A stretch of 64,000 bases of DNA from Chitinophagaceae bacterium 26-R-25 (GTDB lineage: Bacteria; Bacteroidota; Bacteroidia; Chitinophagales; Chitinophagaceae), in the NCBI GenBank assembly GCA_029906195.1, contig JARWSJ010000001.1:1488001-1552000 (forward strand). The letters run 5' to 3'. The translations under genes were made by a program, and so were the position numbers. Of the stretch, positions 38,217-47,736 are shown in pieces (within the stretch, counting starts at the first letter, position 1; the number at the start of each line of letters is the position of its first letter). The notes beneath the pieces are model-generated. The model was given only the letters and a program-made list of their open reading frames with translations, was not told the origin of the DNA and did no database searches.

Positions 38217-40127
38217 TCCCTCAAACGGCGATGCAGGCAAGCCTTCCTTATTATACAAATTCGGGTTCACCGGGTTATCGGCCCATGCATAGCGAACATA
38301 TTTTGGTGCACTTACATTATCACTCCAAACGATGATTTTATCACCTTCTATTTTTGCATTTGCCCACACAAATTTTTTATCGGCACCCGCAATGGCAAAT
38401 TCCTGCAAAGCCTCGCCATCATTGGTAATTAAGCCGCTTCCAACATTGGTAAAGGAAATGATCATCTTGTTGCCGTCAACGCGAGACGACTGATATAGCG
38501 GTCCGGAATAAACGATATTTTCACCGTAAACAATTTTCTCCGCAGCCAATGCCAATCTATCGCCAACCTCTTTCTTTCTATCCGGGTGAATATCGTTCCA
38601 TTCGCCGAGGTCAATCGTAACAGCCATCGCGGTGTTCGGTACAGATAATGATTGGCGTTGCATATCGCGAAATGCCGCCCATTGACTTTCAGACGGCAGG
38701 TAACTCATCTCCATAAATCCCGGCAACTGCACATACAAAAAAGGAGCGCTGGGATTGTTCCATTTTGTTCTCCAATCATTGATCATGGAAGGTAGCAATT
38801 TTGCGTACTGCGTGGCATTGCCCGAGTTTGCTTCGCCCTGGTACCATACAAATCCTTTAACAGAATAACCAATGGCAGGAGCGATCATCGCGTTGAACAA
38901 AGCGGCAGGTTGGTAGTGCAACGTAATGCCACCACCAAGACCTTTTGTGGGAAGAAATACTTGCCCCACTTTGTATTGCCAGTAACCTTTAAGATCTATC
39001 GTATCATTGCCCGCAATCAATTGATAAGGCTTATCCGGAACAAATCCGCCTTTATCGGAATTGTTCGTCACCTTGATGACAAACAGATTTTTGCCTGCTT
39101 TCAAAACATCTGCAGGAAGGGCATACCGGCGTTGAGGATACATGTAACCCGTGCTGCCAATCTGTTTGCCGTTGATGTACAAAACATCCGCATCTACAAT
39201 TCTGCCAAGAAAAACTTTCGCAGGTTTGCCCACCATAGAAGCGGGTACATCAATTTCTTTTCTGTACCACACTACACCATTCAAATTTTTCACACCCTGG
39301 TCCTCCCAATAACCCGGAATGTTGATCGTTCGCCAACCCTTTGGTTCATACGCAGGATCAAACCATTTCACCGGACCTTCAAGTCCTTTATCTTCAGACA
39401 GCGTTTCTGCTTTTGTTTTTACATTTCTGTTTGTCTCATTTACGTAGGCCGTGTCTTTATTTTTTTCCAGCGTTGAAAGGATAGAGGGGAATTCCTTAAA
39501 ACCATCTTCGCTGATCCATGCTTCAATAGGAGTGCCGCCCCAGCTCGCATTGATCAATCCGATAGGTACATGATATTTATCGTATAATTTTTTTGCGAAG
39601 AAATAAGCGACAGCAGAGAACTGCAGCACATCGCCAGGATTGGCGGACTTCCAATGTGCATCCGGAAAATCTTTTTGAGGAGCTACTAAGTTTGTAACAG
39701 ACGGCACTAAAAATTGTCTTATTTCAGGATAGTTCGCATTCGCAATTTCATTGGCATACAACACGCTATGCAGGCTCATTTGATGCACCATATTTGATTG
39801 TCCGGAGCACAGCCAAACATCACCAATCAGAATGTTGTTGAGTGTAAGATGATTGCTCGCATCAATCCTCATCGTATAAGGCCCTCCAGCTTTCATCGGC
39901 GGCAGGAGAAGGGACCAATTACCGGTGGCATCTGCTTTAGCACCAAACTTTTTCTTGTTGAAGGAAATGCTAATCTTTTCATTTGGCGATGCCCAGCCCC
40001 AAATTTTAATCTTCGCATCGCGTTGCAACACCATGCTGTCTTTGATCAGTTGAGGCAGTTTAACCTGGGCACGGGAACACAAGCAGCACAATAAAACCGA
40101 AGTAATCGTAATGGCAAGTCTTTTCAT
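38205..40127 (-). CDS. Sialate O-acetylesterase-like SGNH esterase
   Basis: Exported carbohydrate esterase of 640 residues with a signal peptide ending at SRAQ. S111 in CSGQSNM is the nucleophile. D512 and H514 in NDIHPDRK complete the triad, and WYQGEANS is the further conserved block. An inserted beta-sandwich (about 270-370) interrupts the esterase domain, as in other members. The family is named for sialate esters. In this cluster the natural role is more likely removal of acetyl groups from xylan. It is divergent from the GH2 gene, with a LacI-type operator over its promoter. Confidence 0.87.
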   Translation of the reverse strand: MKRLAITITSVLLCCLCSRAQVKLPQLIKDSMVLQRDAKIKIWGWASPNEKISISFNKKKFGAKADATGNWSLLLPPMKAGGPYTMRIDASNHLTLNNILIGDVWLCSGQSNMVHQMSLHSVLYANEIANANYPEIRQFLVPSVTNLVAPQKDFPDAHWKSANPGDVLQFSAVAYFFAKKLYDKYHVPIGLINASWGGTPIEAWISEDGFKEFPSILSTLEKNKDTAYVNETNRNVKTKAETLSEDKGLEGPVKWFDPAYEPKGWRTINIPGYWEDQGVKNLNGVVWYRKEIDVPASMVGKPAKVFLGRIVDADVLYINGKQIGSTGYMYPQRRYALPADVLKAGKNLFVIKVTNNSDKGGFVPDKPYQLIAGNDTIDLKGYWQYKVGQVFLPTKGLGGGITLHYQPAALFNAMIAPAIGYSVKGFVWYQGEANSGNATQYAKLLPSMINDWRTKWNNPSAPFLYVQLPGFMEMSYLPSESQWAAFRDMQRQSLSVPNTAMAVTIDLGEWNDIHPDRKKEVGDRLALAAEKIVYGENIVYSGPLYQSSRVDGNKMIISFTNVGSGLITNDGEALQEFAIAGADKKFVWANAKIEGDKIIVWSDNVSAPKYVRYAWADNPVNPNLYNKEGLPASPFEGTTE

Positions 40128-40170
40128 CCTAATGAATTGGCTTTGAGTAAATTTAGTCCTTTCTTATCCT

Positions 40171-40217
40171 CAAAAATATAAAAAATCACAATCATTGCAA
40201 TCGGTTGCATATATTTG
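40171..40217. promoter_or_regulatory. Divergent promoter region with LacI-type operator
   Basis: TGCAATCGGTTGCA at 40196-40209 is one base away from the perfect LacI/GalR-family operator TGCAACCGGTTGCA. On the minus strand ATTG (40198-40201), 19 bp, and TATTTTTG (40171-40178) form a promoter for the esterase gene, so the operator covers its -33 box. On the plus strand TATATTTG (40210-40217) abuts the operator and could start the GH2 transcript. Confidence 0.6.
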
Positions 40218-40310
40218 TTAAAAATAGATTTTAGGTGTATCTAATACACAAATTGGAAATACAACGACATTACTGCAGCGGAGAGCCAAAATAAATTAAC
40301 AGCGACGTTT

Positions 40311-40399
40311 TTGTCATCCCGAAGAACGAGGGATCTGGGACGAACACCGCCAACCGGTTTGTGCAATACTCAGATCCCTCGTTCCTCGGGATGACAAAC
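40311..40399. repeat. GTCATCCCGAGG inverted-repeat element
   Basis: 28-bp arms at 40311-40338 and 40372-40399 (one mismatch) carry GTCATCCCGAAGAACGAGGG. The 33-bp centre resembles, in reverse, the centre of the copy at 26915-27006. It would lie in the leader of the GH2 transcript. The rest of the gap 40128-40475 is the divergent promoter region. Confidence 0.8.
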
Positions 40400-40475
40400 A
40401 ATCTTGCTGTATTGGTTCCGGCATCCGGAATAAATCTTCCTCACTGAATTTGTAAGTCGGCACAACACACTGCCT

Positions 40476-43187
40476 ATGTACATCAATCAACGATTCTTGC
40501 GTCTTGCAGCCTGCCTGTTATTGGCAGCACTTTCAGCTGTTACAAATGCACAAACCACCAGACAGCGCATCAGCCTAAACGATGGCTGGAAGTTCATGCG
40601 TTACGATTCCGAACCCGATAAACTAATATACGACGAACGTCCTGTTGTTACCGACAAGAATGATAACAAAGTTGCCGACACAAGGGCATCAGAATCTGGT
40701 ACTGCCATTGCTTCAAAAGATGCGTTGAAAGCGTGGATATTGCCCGCGGCAAATGATTTCATCAAAGATCCGTCCAAACATCATCAACGCCCGCAAGGTA
40801 ATCCTGGCAAAGATTTTCCTTTTGTTCAAAATGATTTCAACGACGCACAATGGCAAAGTGTAACCCTTCCACATGACTGGGCGATCGACAAACCTTTTTA
40901 TAAAGACGAGAATGCAATTGTTGGAGGAGGCATGGGACGTCTGCCAATACAGGGCGTTGCGTGGTATCGCAGAAAGCTAAACGTTTCGTCAGCCGACCTC
41001 AACAAATCTATTTACCTCGATATTGATGGTGCCATGTCATATGCAATGGTGTGGCTCAACGGAAAGCTCGTTGGTGGCTGGCCCTACGGCTATAATTCAT
41101 TTCGCCTCGATCTTACCCCGTATATAAAATCTGGCGAAAATCAAATAGCGATCCGCCTGGACAATCCTGCGAACTCCTCACGCTGGTATCCTGGTGCGGG
41201 CCTGTATCGCAACGTTTGGCTCACCAAAGTTGATCCTGTACATGTCGCACAGTGGGGTTCATTTGTTCGCACAAAAAATATTTCAGCAAGCTCCGCAAAC
41301 GTCGAGCTTTCTGTTTGCGTTGCCAATACTTCTGCAACCGATCAGCGTTTGAAAGTAACAACTGACATCTATGCGCTGAACAACGCCTTTGTAAAAACGG
41401 GAAATACGATCGCTTCCTTTCAATCAACTGACATAACTGTAAAAGCAGGAGAGAGGCAAACCATAGAAAAAACCGCGTCACTTAAAAATCCAAAACTCTG
41501 GCAACCGCTGCCGGCAAAGGATCACAGCATTTACGTCGCAATAACACGACTGTATAAAAATGGAAAAATCATTGATGAGTATGAAACGCCTTTTGGTGTT
41601 CGTTCATTACAATTTGATCCTATAAAAGGCTTGTCGGTAAATGACAAACCGCTTCGTATTCAGGGTGTAAACCAGCACCATGACCTTGGTGCATTAGGCA
41701 CTGCATTCAATGTGCGTGCAGCAGAACGACAGCTGGAAATGTTGCGTGATATGGGCTGCAATGCCATTCGACTCGCTCACAACCCACCCGCACCTGAGTT
41801 GCTCGAGCTTACTGATCGCATGGGTTTCCTTGTAATTGATGAAGTATTTGATTGCTGGGAAAGAGGAAAAACGCCGCTCGATTTTCATTTAATTTTCAGC
41901 GATTGGCACGAAGCGGACATCCGTTCATTCATCAGGAGAGATCGCAACCACCCGTCTGTTATGGCATGGAGCTTTGGCAATGAAGTGGGTGAACAATACA
42001 CCAGCGATGAAGGTGCAGCCCTGGCCAAACAATTACACGATATTGTAAAAGATGAAGACAGCACACGCCCCGCAACGGCTTCCATGAACTACGCAAAACC
42101 TGATATGCCGTTTCCCAAACAGCTTGACATCATGAGTCTAAATTACCAGGGAGAGGGCATTCGTGACGCGCCGGCTTATAGTCATTTGAAAGGCATTCGC
42201 ACATCACCTTTGTACCCGGCATTTCAAAAACAGTTTCCGGAAAAAATGATCGTTAGCAGCGAAACGGCCTCTGCACTTAGCACACGGGGCACATACATAT
42301 TTCCTGTAATTGATGGCATCAGTGCACCAGTGAGTGATTCCACAGGTGGAGACCCTGTAAATAAAGCAGTTAGTGCATACGATTTATACACTGCGGCTTT
42401 TGGCGCATCACCCGACAAAGTGTTTTACGCACAGGATCATAATCCTTACGTGGCCGGTGAATTTGTCTGGTCGGGCTGGGATTATATCGGCGAACCAACG
42501 CCTTATTATTCTGCCCGCAGTTCGTATTCCGGCATCATAGATTTAGCCGGTTTTAAGAAAGACAGATTTTATCTCTACCAGGCACGCTGGCGCCCGGAGT
42601 TGCCAATGGCACATATTCTGCCGCACTGGACTTGGCCCGATCGCATTGGTAAAGTAACACCTGTTCACGTATACTCATCAGGCGATGAAGCTGAATTGTT
42701 TTTGAACGGTAAATCATTGGGTAGAAAAAAGAGAGGACAATATGAATATCGTTTCCGCTGGGATGATGTGGTATATGAGCCGGGAACATTAAAAGTGATC
42801 ACTTATAAGAACGGGAAACAATGGGCAATTGACGAAGTAAAAACTGCAGGTGCTGCATATAAACTTATATTGACGGCAGATAGAAAAAACCTGAATGCAA
42901 ATGGCAAGGATCTTTCATTCATCACCGTTTGCGTTGTGGACAAGAATGGAGTAGTGGTGCCTGAAGCCGGCAACAGCATTAAGTTTGAAGTATCCGGAGC
43001 GGGTGAAATTGTAGCAACCGATAACGGCGATCCTGCAAATCTTGTTTCATTCGCGTCAAAAGAAAGAGTTGCCTACAGTGGATATGCATTGGCGATCGTA
43101 AAAGCAACTTCGAAGGCCGGAACGATAACAGTGAAAGCAAGTGCGGAAGGTTTGCAGAGTGCGGAGATAAGCGTAACAAGCAAATAG
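40476..43187 (+). CDS. Glycoside hydrolase family 2 enzyme
   Basis: Exported GH2 enzyme of 903 residues, signal peptide ending near TNAQ. A jelly-roll sugar-binding domain (VTLPHDWAIDKPF, WLNGKLVGGWPYGYNSF) and an Ig-like domain precede the TIM barrel. The predicted acid/base is E503 in FGNEVGEQ and the nucleophile E662 in VAGEFVWSGWDYIGEPTPY. A DUF4982-type domain and a C-terminal Ig-like domain follow. The specificity could be beta-galactosidase or another beta-glycosidase acting on xylan side chains. Motifs do not decide this. Confidence 0.88.
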   Translation: MYINQRFLRLAACLLLAALSAVTNAQTTRQRISLNDGWKFMRYDSEPDKLIYDERPVVTDKNDNKVADTRASESGTAIASKDALKAWILPAANDFIKDPSKHHQRPQGNPGKDFPFVQNDFNDAQWQSVTLPHDWAIDKPFYKDENAIVGGGMGRLPIQGVAWYRRKLNVSSADLNKSIYLDIDGAMSYAMVWLNGKLVGGWPYGYNSFRLDLTPYIKSGENQIAIRLDNPANSSRWYPGAGLYRNVWLTKVDPVHVAQWGSFVRTKNISASSANVELSVCVANTSATDQRLKVTTDIYALNNAFVKTGNTIASFQSTDITVKAGERQTIEKTASLKNPKLWQPLPAKDHSIYVAITRLYKNGKIIDEYETPFGVRSLQFDPIKGLSVNDKPLRIQGVNQHHDLGALGTAFNVRAAERQLEMLRDMGCNAIRLAHNPPAPELLELTDRMGFLVIDEVFDCWERGKTPLDFHLIFSDWHEADIRSFIRRDRNHPSVMAWSFGNEVGEQYTSDEGAALAKQLHDIVKDEDSTRPATASMNYAKPDMPFPKQLDIMSLNYQGEGIRDAPAYSHLKGIRTSPLYPAFQKQFPEKMIVSSETASALSTRGTYIFPVIDGISAPVSDSTGGDPVNKAVSAYDLYTAAFGASPDKVFYAQDHNPYVAGEFVWSGWDYIGEPTPYYSARSSYSGIIDLAGFKKDRFYLYQARWRPELPMAHILPHWTWPDRIGKVTPVHVYSSGDEAELFLNGKSLGRKKRGQYEYRFRWDDVVYEPGTLKVITYKNGKQWAIDEVKTAGAAYKLILTADRKNLNANGKDLSFITVCVVDKNGVVVPEAGNSIKFEVSGAGEIVATDNGDPANLVSFASKERVAYSGYALAIVKATSKAGTITVKASAEGLQSAEISVTSK

Positions 43188-43290
43188 GCTTAATGCTGAA
43201 TGCTGAATGCCAAACGCCAAACGCACTTCAGGTGCATCAGGCGTTTGGCATTCAGCGTTAGGCGTTTAGCGTTTAGCGTTTCGCATTAAG
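43188..43290. repeat. Mirrored heptad hairpin between convergent genes
   Basis: The left array at 43188-43224 (ATGCTGA, ACGCCAA units) and the right array at 43240-43290 (TTTAGCG, TTTGGCA units) are complementary in type, and both ends carry GCTTAATGC / GCATTAAGC. It fills the gap between the convergent GH2 and peptidase genes and probably ends both transcripts. Confidence 0.75.
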
Positions 43291-43298
43291 CTTTCCCC

Positions 43299-45635
43299 CT
43301 ACATCACACGTCTGTCGCCAGTTACCTGCAACTTATATTCTTTCGGATGTTCGGCACCCAGAAGATTGGTTACAAAATAATCCCAACGTCGACGCATCAT
43401 GTAATATGAATTTTCACCGTAGCCGTGATGTGCGTGAGGAAACAAGATGAGGTCAAAATCTTTACCTGCTTTTTCCAACGCATCTATCACCAGCATGGTA
43501 TTGTATGGAGGAACATTGTCGTCCATCATGCCATGTGCCAGCAGCAATTTTCCTTTTAATTTTTTTGCGTTAAGCTGATCCGCCTGCGCGGTGTAGTTAT
43601 CGGTGCCATCTGCATTTTTTTTGAGTAAGCCAATGTAGCGCTCGCCCCAGTCATCCTCATAATTGCGATTGTCGTGATTACCACTCTCGCTGATGCCTAC
43701 TTTAAAGAAATCAGGATACCTGAACATGGCCGTAGCAGTGGCGAAGCCGCCACCTGAATGCCCCCAGATACCGATGCGTGTCGTATCGAAATATGGATAA
43801 CGCCGAGCGAGTTGACGAATGCCACTCACTTGGTCGGGCAACGTGTTGATGCTTAGATCAGGAAAATACATATCCTGAAAACTCTTGCTGCGCAAGGGAT
43901 TTCCGGTTCCTTCCAATACAACTACGCAAAAACCCAATTCAGCCAATGCCTGGTTGTCGCCGCGGGTAGAGCTAAAATCCCATGCGCCATTCATGCTTCC
44001 TCCCTGCGGACCGGGATACACATAATCAATAACAGGATATTTTTTGGAAGGGTCCAAATGTGTTGGCGTAAACAGCAAACCATACAAATCAGTTACGCCG
44101 TCGTTCGCCTTGACTGTTATTGGCGTCGGTGCCTTCCATCCAATCGCGTCTTTCAAACGTGATACATCCGTGCGTTCCACTTCAATTATTTGCTTTCCGT
44201 TTTGATCAAGTAAAACGGTAACAGGAGGCACGTCAAGTTTGGAATAAGTATCAACAATATATTTTCCTGAAGCAGCAAAGAACGTGGTGTGATAACCTTC
44301 AGCAGGGGTAAGTAATGTCATTCCTTTCCCGTCAAAACCAACTTTATATAACTGTCTGTAATAAGGATTTTCTTTTTCTAAACCACGGGCGTAGAAATAA
44401 ATGGAACGGGTTTTCTCATCCACCTTTAGCAGATCGCTTACCATAAAATCGCCTTTGGTAATTTGATTTTTCAATTTACCTGTGGCTACATCGTATAAAT
44501 ATAAATGTCCCCAATTATCTCTTTCAGAAAACCAAATGAGCTCATTGGTTTTAGGCAAGAATTTCCAGTTAATGGTTCCCCAGCCAGATTGGTATTGCGT
44601 AGTAACATTTTCTTCGAACACCTCACGCACATCGCCTGTGTTCGTATTGGCAATGCGGAATTTTTCATTTTTGTGATCGCGGGAAGTAGAAACAAAAGCC
44701 AGCCAGTTACCATCTTCGCTCCAATTCACATCATCGAAAGTTCCACTGCTTGAAATATCATCGCTTAGCGTCGCACGATGGGGATCTGCCGCTACTTTCA
44801 GGGTAATAACTTTTGGATTACTTACTTCAATAATCACTCGTGTGATCATCGGAATATGCTCATCCCCAGGCAGCGGATACTTCCATTGCTCCAGTTTGGG
44901 ATGCCCCACATTGGTAGTAACAAGGTACATTTCACCAACCTGCCTTTGATCTTGCTTGAAAGTGGCAATCTTTTTTGAATCGGGCGACCAGCGGAGAATA
45001 GCTTCATCGCTGTGCTTCCAGCCTGCGTTGTCAGTGGCATATCCAAAATCTTTGATGCCGTCCTGCGTAAGTTGCGTTTCTTTGCCGGTTTTGGTGTCGC
45101 GCACCCAAAGGTTCCAGTCCTTAATGTACGCTGCTTTGGTTCCATCTGGCGAAACTACTTCCGGAACATCATTTGTTCCCGCGTTACCCTTATTGACGCT
45201 GTTGTCTGCCGCTACAATGCTATAGTCTTGAAGATTCACTTTCCACTGTTGCCTGAAAGCGTAGAAAGAAATAAAACGGTTGTCGTCAGAATAGGTGAAA
45301 TAGTTGAATGGCAATGCGTCCGACAACACACCAATAGGAGCTACGGATGATAGCGCCGACGCAAGGCGTGCTGCATCAAAGGCTGGTGCTTTTGTTTTTT
45401 TAACCGGATCAACCAGCACAAATTCACTACCCTTCGGGGTGAGTGTGCGATACCAGAAGCGGTCGCCGGAGATCCAGTTGGGAGAAGAAAAAGTACGGTC
45501 TAGATACTTGTGGGTGTTATACCCTAAAAAGCTTTCTGCCCGCTGGTAATCCTGCAGCGTAACAGCCTTTTGGGCATAGCTCGTTAGAAAACAACTGCAT
45601 ACAAATGATGCAGCAATGAAATGCTTTATGGTCAT
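43299..45635 (-). CDS. S9 family dipeptidyl-peptidase (DPP IV-like)
   Basis: Exported serine peptidase. The ATG at 45635 gives 778 residues with a signal peptide ending at SYAQ. A longer reading from TTG at 45659 is less likely. The N-terminal eight-bladed DPP IV-type propeller spans about 90-500 (SPDGTKAAYIKDWNLWV, RWSPDSKKIATFKQDQR). The alpha/beta hydrolase domain has S627 in WGHSGGGF, D705 in MMDDNVPP and H737 in HAHHGYGEN. It would remove dipeptides from N-termini of peptides in the periplasm. It is monocistronic. Confidence 0.94.
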   Translation of the reverse strand: MTIKHFIAASFVCSCFLTSYAQKAVTLQDYQRAESFLGYNTHKYLDRTFSSPNWISGDRFWYRTLTPKGSEFVLVDPVKKTKAPAFDAARLASALSSVAPIGVLSDALPFNYFTYSDDNRFISFYAFRQQWKVNLQDYSIVAADNSVNKGNAGTNDVPEVVSPDGTKAAYIKDWNLWVRDTKTGKETQLTQDGIKDFGYATDNAGWKHSDEAILRWSPDSKKIATFKQDQRQVGEMYLVTTNVGHPKLEQWKYPLPGDEHIPMITRVIIEVSNPKVITLKVAADPHRATLSDDISSSGTFDDVNWSEDGNWLAFVSTSRDHKNEKFRIANTNTGDVREVFEENVTTQYQSGWGTINWKFLPKTNELIWFSERDNWGHLYLYDVATGKLKNQITKGDFMVSDLLKVDEKTRSIYFYARGLEKENPYYRQLYKVGFDGKGMTLLTPAEGYHTTFFAASGKYIVDTYSKLDVPPVTVLLDQNGKQIIEVERTDVSRLKDAIGWKAPTPITVKANDGVTDLYGLLFTPTHLDPSKKYPVIDYVYPGPQGGSMNGAWDFSSTRGDNQALAELGFCVVVLEGTGNPLRSKSFQDMYFPDLSINTLPDQVSGIRQLARRYPYFDTTRIGIWGHSGGGFATATAMFRYPDFFKVGISESGNHDNRNYEDDWGERYIGLLKKNADGTDNYTAQADQLNAKKLKGKLLLAHGMMDDNVPPYNTMLVIDALEKAGKDFDLILFPHAHHGYGENSYYMMRRRWDYFVTNLLGAEHPKEYKLQVTGDRRVM

Positions 45636-45774
45636 ATTTAATCGTATAAAAGGCCGCAAAATAGCGAAAGTTTGAATCCTGACTTCTTTTTTTGGACGAA
45701 CTTGTGCGAATCAGGTTCGTGTGTTCGCCAATGCCATCAACCTTGAAATGGCTGAGAACCTTTCGCTTCGCGAC

Positions 45775-45966
45775 GTTTAACATGTCGCCCCTCCGGGGCT
45801 GGCTCTGATTCTTCATGACTTATCATTTTCTACTAACGTGTCGCCCCGCTGGGGCTGTTCGCAACATCCAGGAAGTTCAATATAGCCCCAGCGGGGCGAC
45901 ACGTTCGTAGAAAAAGGAAACAACGCAGAAAATGTAGAGCCAGCCCCGGAGGGGCGACACGTTAAA
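45775..45966. repeat. Four-unit nested GGGGCGACA palindrome
   Basis: Four units, each itself a small CCCC/GGGG hairpin with a GTCGCC or GGCGAC flank. Outer units at 45775-45805 and 45937-45966 are inverted to each other, and inner units at 45827-45856 and 45884-45913 are inverted likewise. Outer and inner pairs are different variants (CTCCGGGG against GCTGGGG). Further right, 46033-46074 has heptads of the TTAAGCG type. Confidence 0.8.
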
Positions 45967-46097
45967 TTATCTGTTCTTATGTACAGATGCTTTAGTCTGG
46001 CAATTAGAATTAAGATGGAAACTTTGCGATTGCGTTAAGCGTTAAGCCTTAAGCATTCAGCCTTAAGCGCTCAGCTAAAAAAATAAAAACCCGCCAT

Positions 46098-46128
46098 GGG
46101 GTAAAATCGCTTCATGCATTCGTCTATA
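46098..46128 (+). promoter_or_regulatory. ECF-type promoter of the TlpA-like gene
   Basis: GGGGTAAAA (46098-46106), exactly 14 bp, then CGTCTATA (46121-46128). The same motif pair with the same spacing lies at 48360-48390 before the FecR gene of the locus. The -10 box is also inside an inverted repeat, ATTCG-N6-CGAAT, at 46118-46133. Confidence 0.65.
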
Positions 46129-46157
46129 CGAATGTCATGAACTATAAAAGCTTTACA

Positions 46158-47534
46158 ATGAAGAAATACTCTGGTTTATTGCTGCTAATGATGGCAGCTT
46201 GCTACACGACCGTACACGCAAACTTACCGCCCGCAAAACTATTTGTACTGACCGGCACCTTTCAAAAAAATTATACAACAGAAATGATGCTGATGAAAGT
46301 GCATGAAGGCAAACGCATTCCTATAGCCACTGCAAAACCCGGCAAGGACAAGGATTTCGCGTTCGCGCTCTCCAATCCTGAGGAAGGTTTTTACTATATC
46401 GCTGAAGGCAGGGGGAATAATCCCGTGAGGATCTACATAAAAAGCGGTGATGCTTTGTCAGTCGAAATAAATGATGAAGGTTACAAAATGATCACAGGCT
46501 CTCAGGAAAACAAACTGCTGGCAGACTGGGCCGCAGCGTCTTCTGTTATTGCCCGTCCTGCTTTTCAGTTTACAAAGATCAACATGGAATACCAGGAGTA
46601 CTTTAAAAATCTGAATACTTTTTTACCCGAGGCAAAAAAATTCAATCAAAAGATCGCAACGCCCAATAAAAAATTCAACACGCTAATGAAGATGGCAGTT
46701 GATATGGACGTCGAGCTTGATGCCATGCATTACATGCTGGTACCGCATTCTACGCATCCAACGAAAGCTGAGTATCCTGAATTTTACTCGCAAATCATAA
46801 AAAGTCCAAAATATACGTCTGCCTCCATATTGCAATTGGGAGAAACTGTTGAGTACATGGGAAATTACTCAACCTTCTGCACACTCATGGGTGACAGGAA
46901 TGCGCCTGCTCCTGCAAACCGCACTGAATGGGCAGCCAACCTGTTTGGTAATGACACATTGAAAGGAGCGTATGTTGCCAACAATATGGGCCGTTTCAAA
47001 TCATACGAAGAATTTACCAGCACCATTGATCCGTTAAAAAAATACCTGGTAACCGATTCAATGAAAGCCGCGTATTTCAACACCATGAAGGCAATGAACA
47101 ATTTTAAAAAGGGAAGTGCGTCTTACAATTTCTCCTATGAAGATATCAACGGCAACAAAGTAAGCATGAACGATCTTAAAGGGAAAGTTGTGCTGATCGA
47201 TGTTTGGGCCACATGGTGCGGCCCCTGCAAAAAAGAATTGCCATTTTTAAAAACATTGGAAGAAGAAATGAAGGATAAGAATGTTGTGTTTGTCAGCATT
47301 TCCGTAGATGAACTGAAAGACAAAGAAAAATGGAAAACCTTCGTGCAAACGCAGCAACTGGGCGGCACGCAGTTATTTGCTGCAGGCTGGAGTGACATCG
47401 CTAAATTCTACGACATCAACAGCATTCCACGTTTTATGGTGTTTGACAAAGAAGGAAAGATCGTAACAGTAGATGCTCCAAGGCCGTCGGATGCGGCGTT
47501 GAAAACTTTGCTTGAACAAGAAATTAAGAATTAA
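46158..47534 (+). CDS. TlpA-like thioredoxin-fold protein
   Basis: Exported protein of 458 residues from the ATG at 46158. The ATG at 46137 is too close to the predicted transcription start. The signal peptide ends near VHAN. The N-terminal half resembles DUF4369-type lead domains (FVLTGTFQKNYTTEMMLMKVHEGKR). The C-terminal thioredoxin domain has C354/C357 in WATWCGPCK and the cis-proline loop INSIPRFMVFD. It has its own ECF-type promoter matching the FecR promoter downstream, so it belongs to that regulon. Its stop codon lies in a heptad array. Confidence 0.88.
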   Translation: MKKYSGLLLLMMAACYTTVHANLPPAKLFVLTGTFQKNYTTEMMLMKVHEGKRIPIATAKPGKDKDFAFALSNPEEGFYYIAEGRGNNPVRIYIKSGDALSVEINDEGYKMITGSQENKLLADWAAASSVIARPAFQFTKINMEYQEYFKNLNTFLPEAKKFNQKIATPNKKFNTLMKMAVDMDVELDAMHYMLVPHSTHPTKAEYPEFYSQIIKSPKYTSASILQLGETVEYMGNYSTFCTLMGDRNAPAPANRTEWAANLFGNDTLKGAYVANNMGRFKSYEEFTSTIDPLKKYLVTDSMKAAYFNTMKAMNNFKKGSASYNFSYEDINGNKVSMNDLKGKVVLIDVWATWCGPCKKELPFLKTLEEEMKDKNVVFVSISVDELKDKEKWKTFVQTQQLGGTQLFAAGWSDIAKFYDINSIPRFMVFDKEGKIVTVDAPRPSDAALKTLLEQEIKN

Positions 47535-47650
47535 TAATTAGGAATTAAGAATTTTTTCTGTGAAACATGCATTACTGAAAATGACTGTTTGTATTAATAA
47601 AACAATGCCACACCTATTAATTCTTAATTCCTAATTCCTAATTCTTAATT
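47521..47650. repeat. Mirrored AATTAGG heptad element
   Basis: The left array at 47521-47554 begins within the last codons of the TlpA gene (AATTAAG, AATTAGG units). The right array at 47614-47650 is its complementary type. About 60 bp separate them. Confidence 0.75.
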
Positions 47651-47658
47651 GTTTCAAA

Positions 47659-47686
47659 AGCGCTGGCTCACCACCAGTGCTTTTTT
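47659..47686 (+). terminator. Intrinsic terminator before the sigma gene
   Basis: AGCGCTGG, a 7-nt loop, CCAGTGCT with one G-T pair, then six T in total. It separates the TlpA-like gene from the sigma factor gene. Confidence 0.85.
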
Positions 47687-47736
47687 GATATAAACCAACT
47701 ATATGCTATCTTCATTTGCTAACTGTTGAGAATCTA

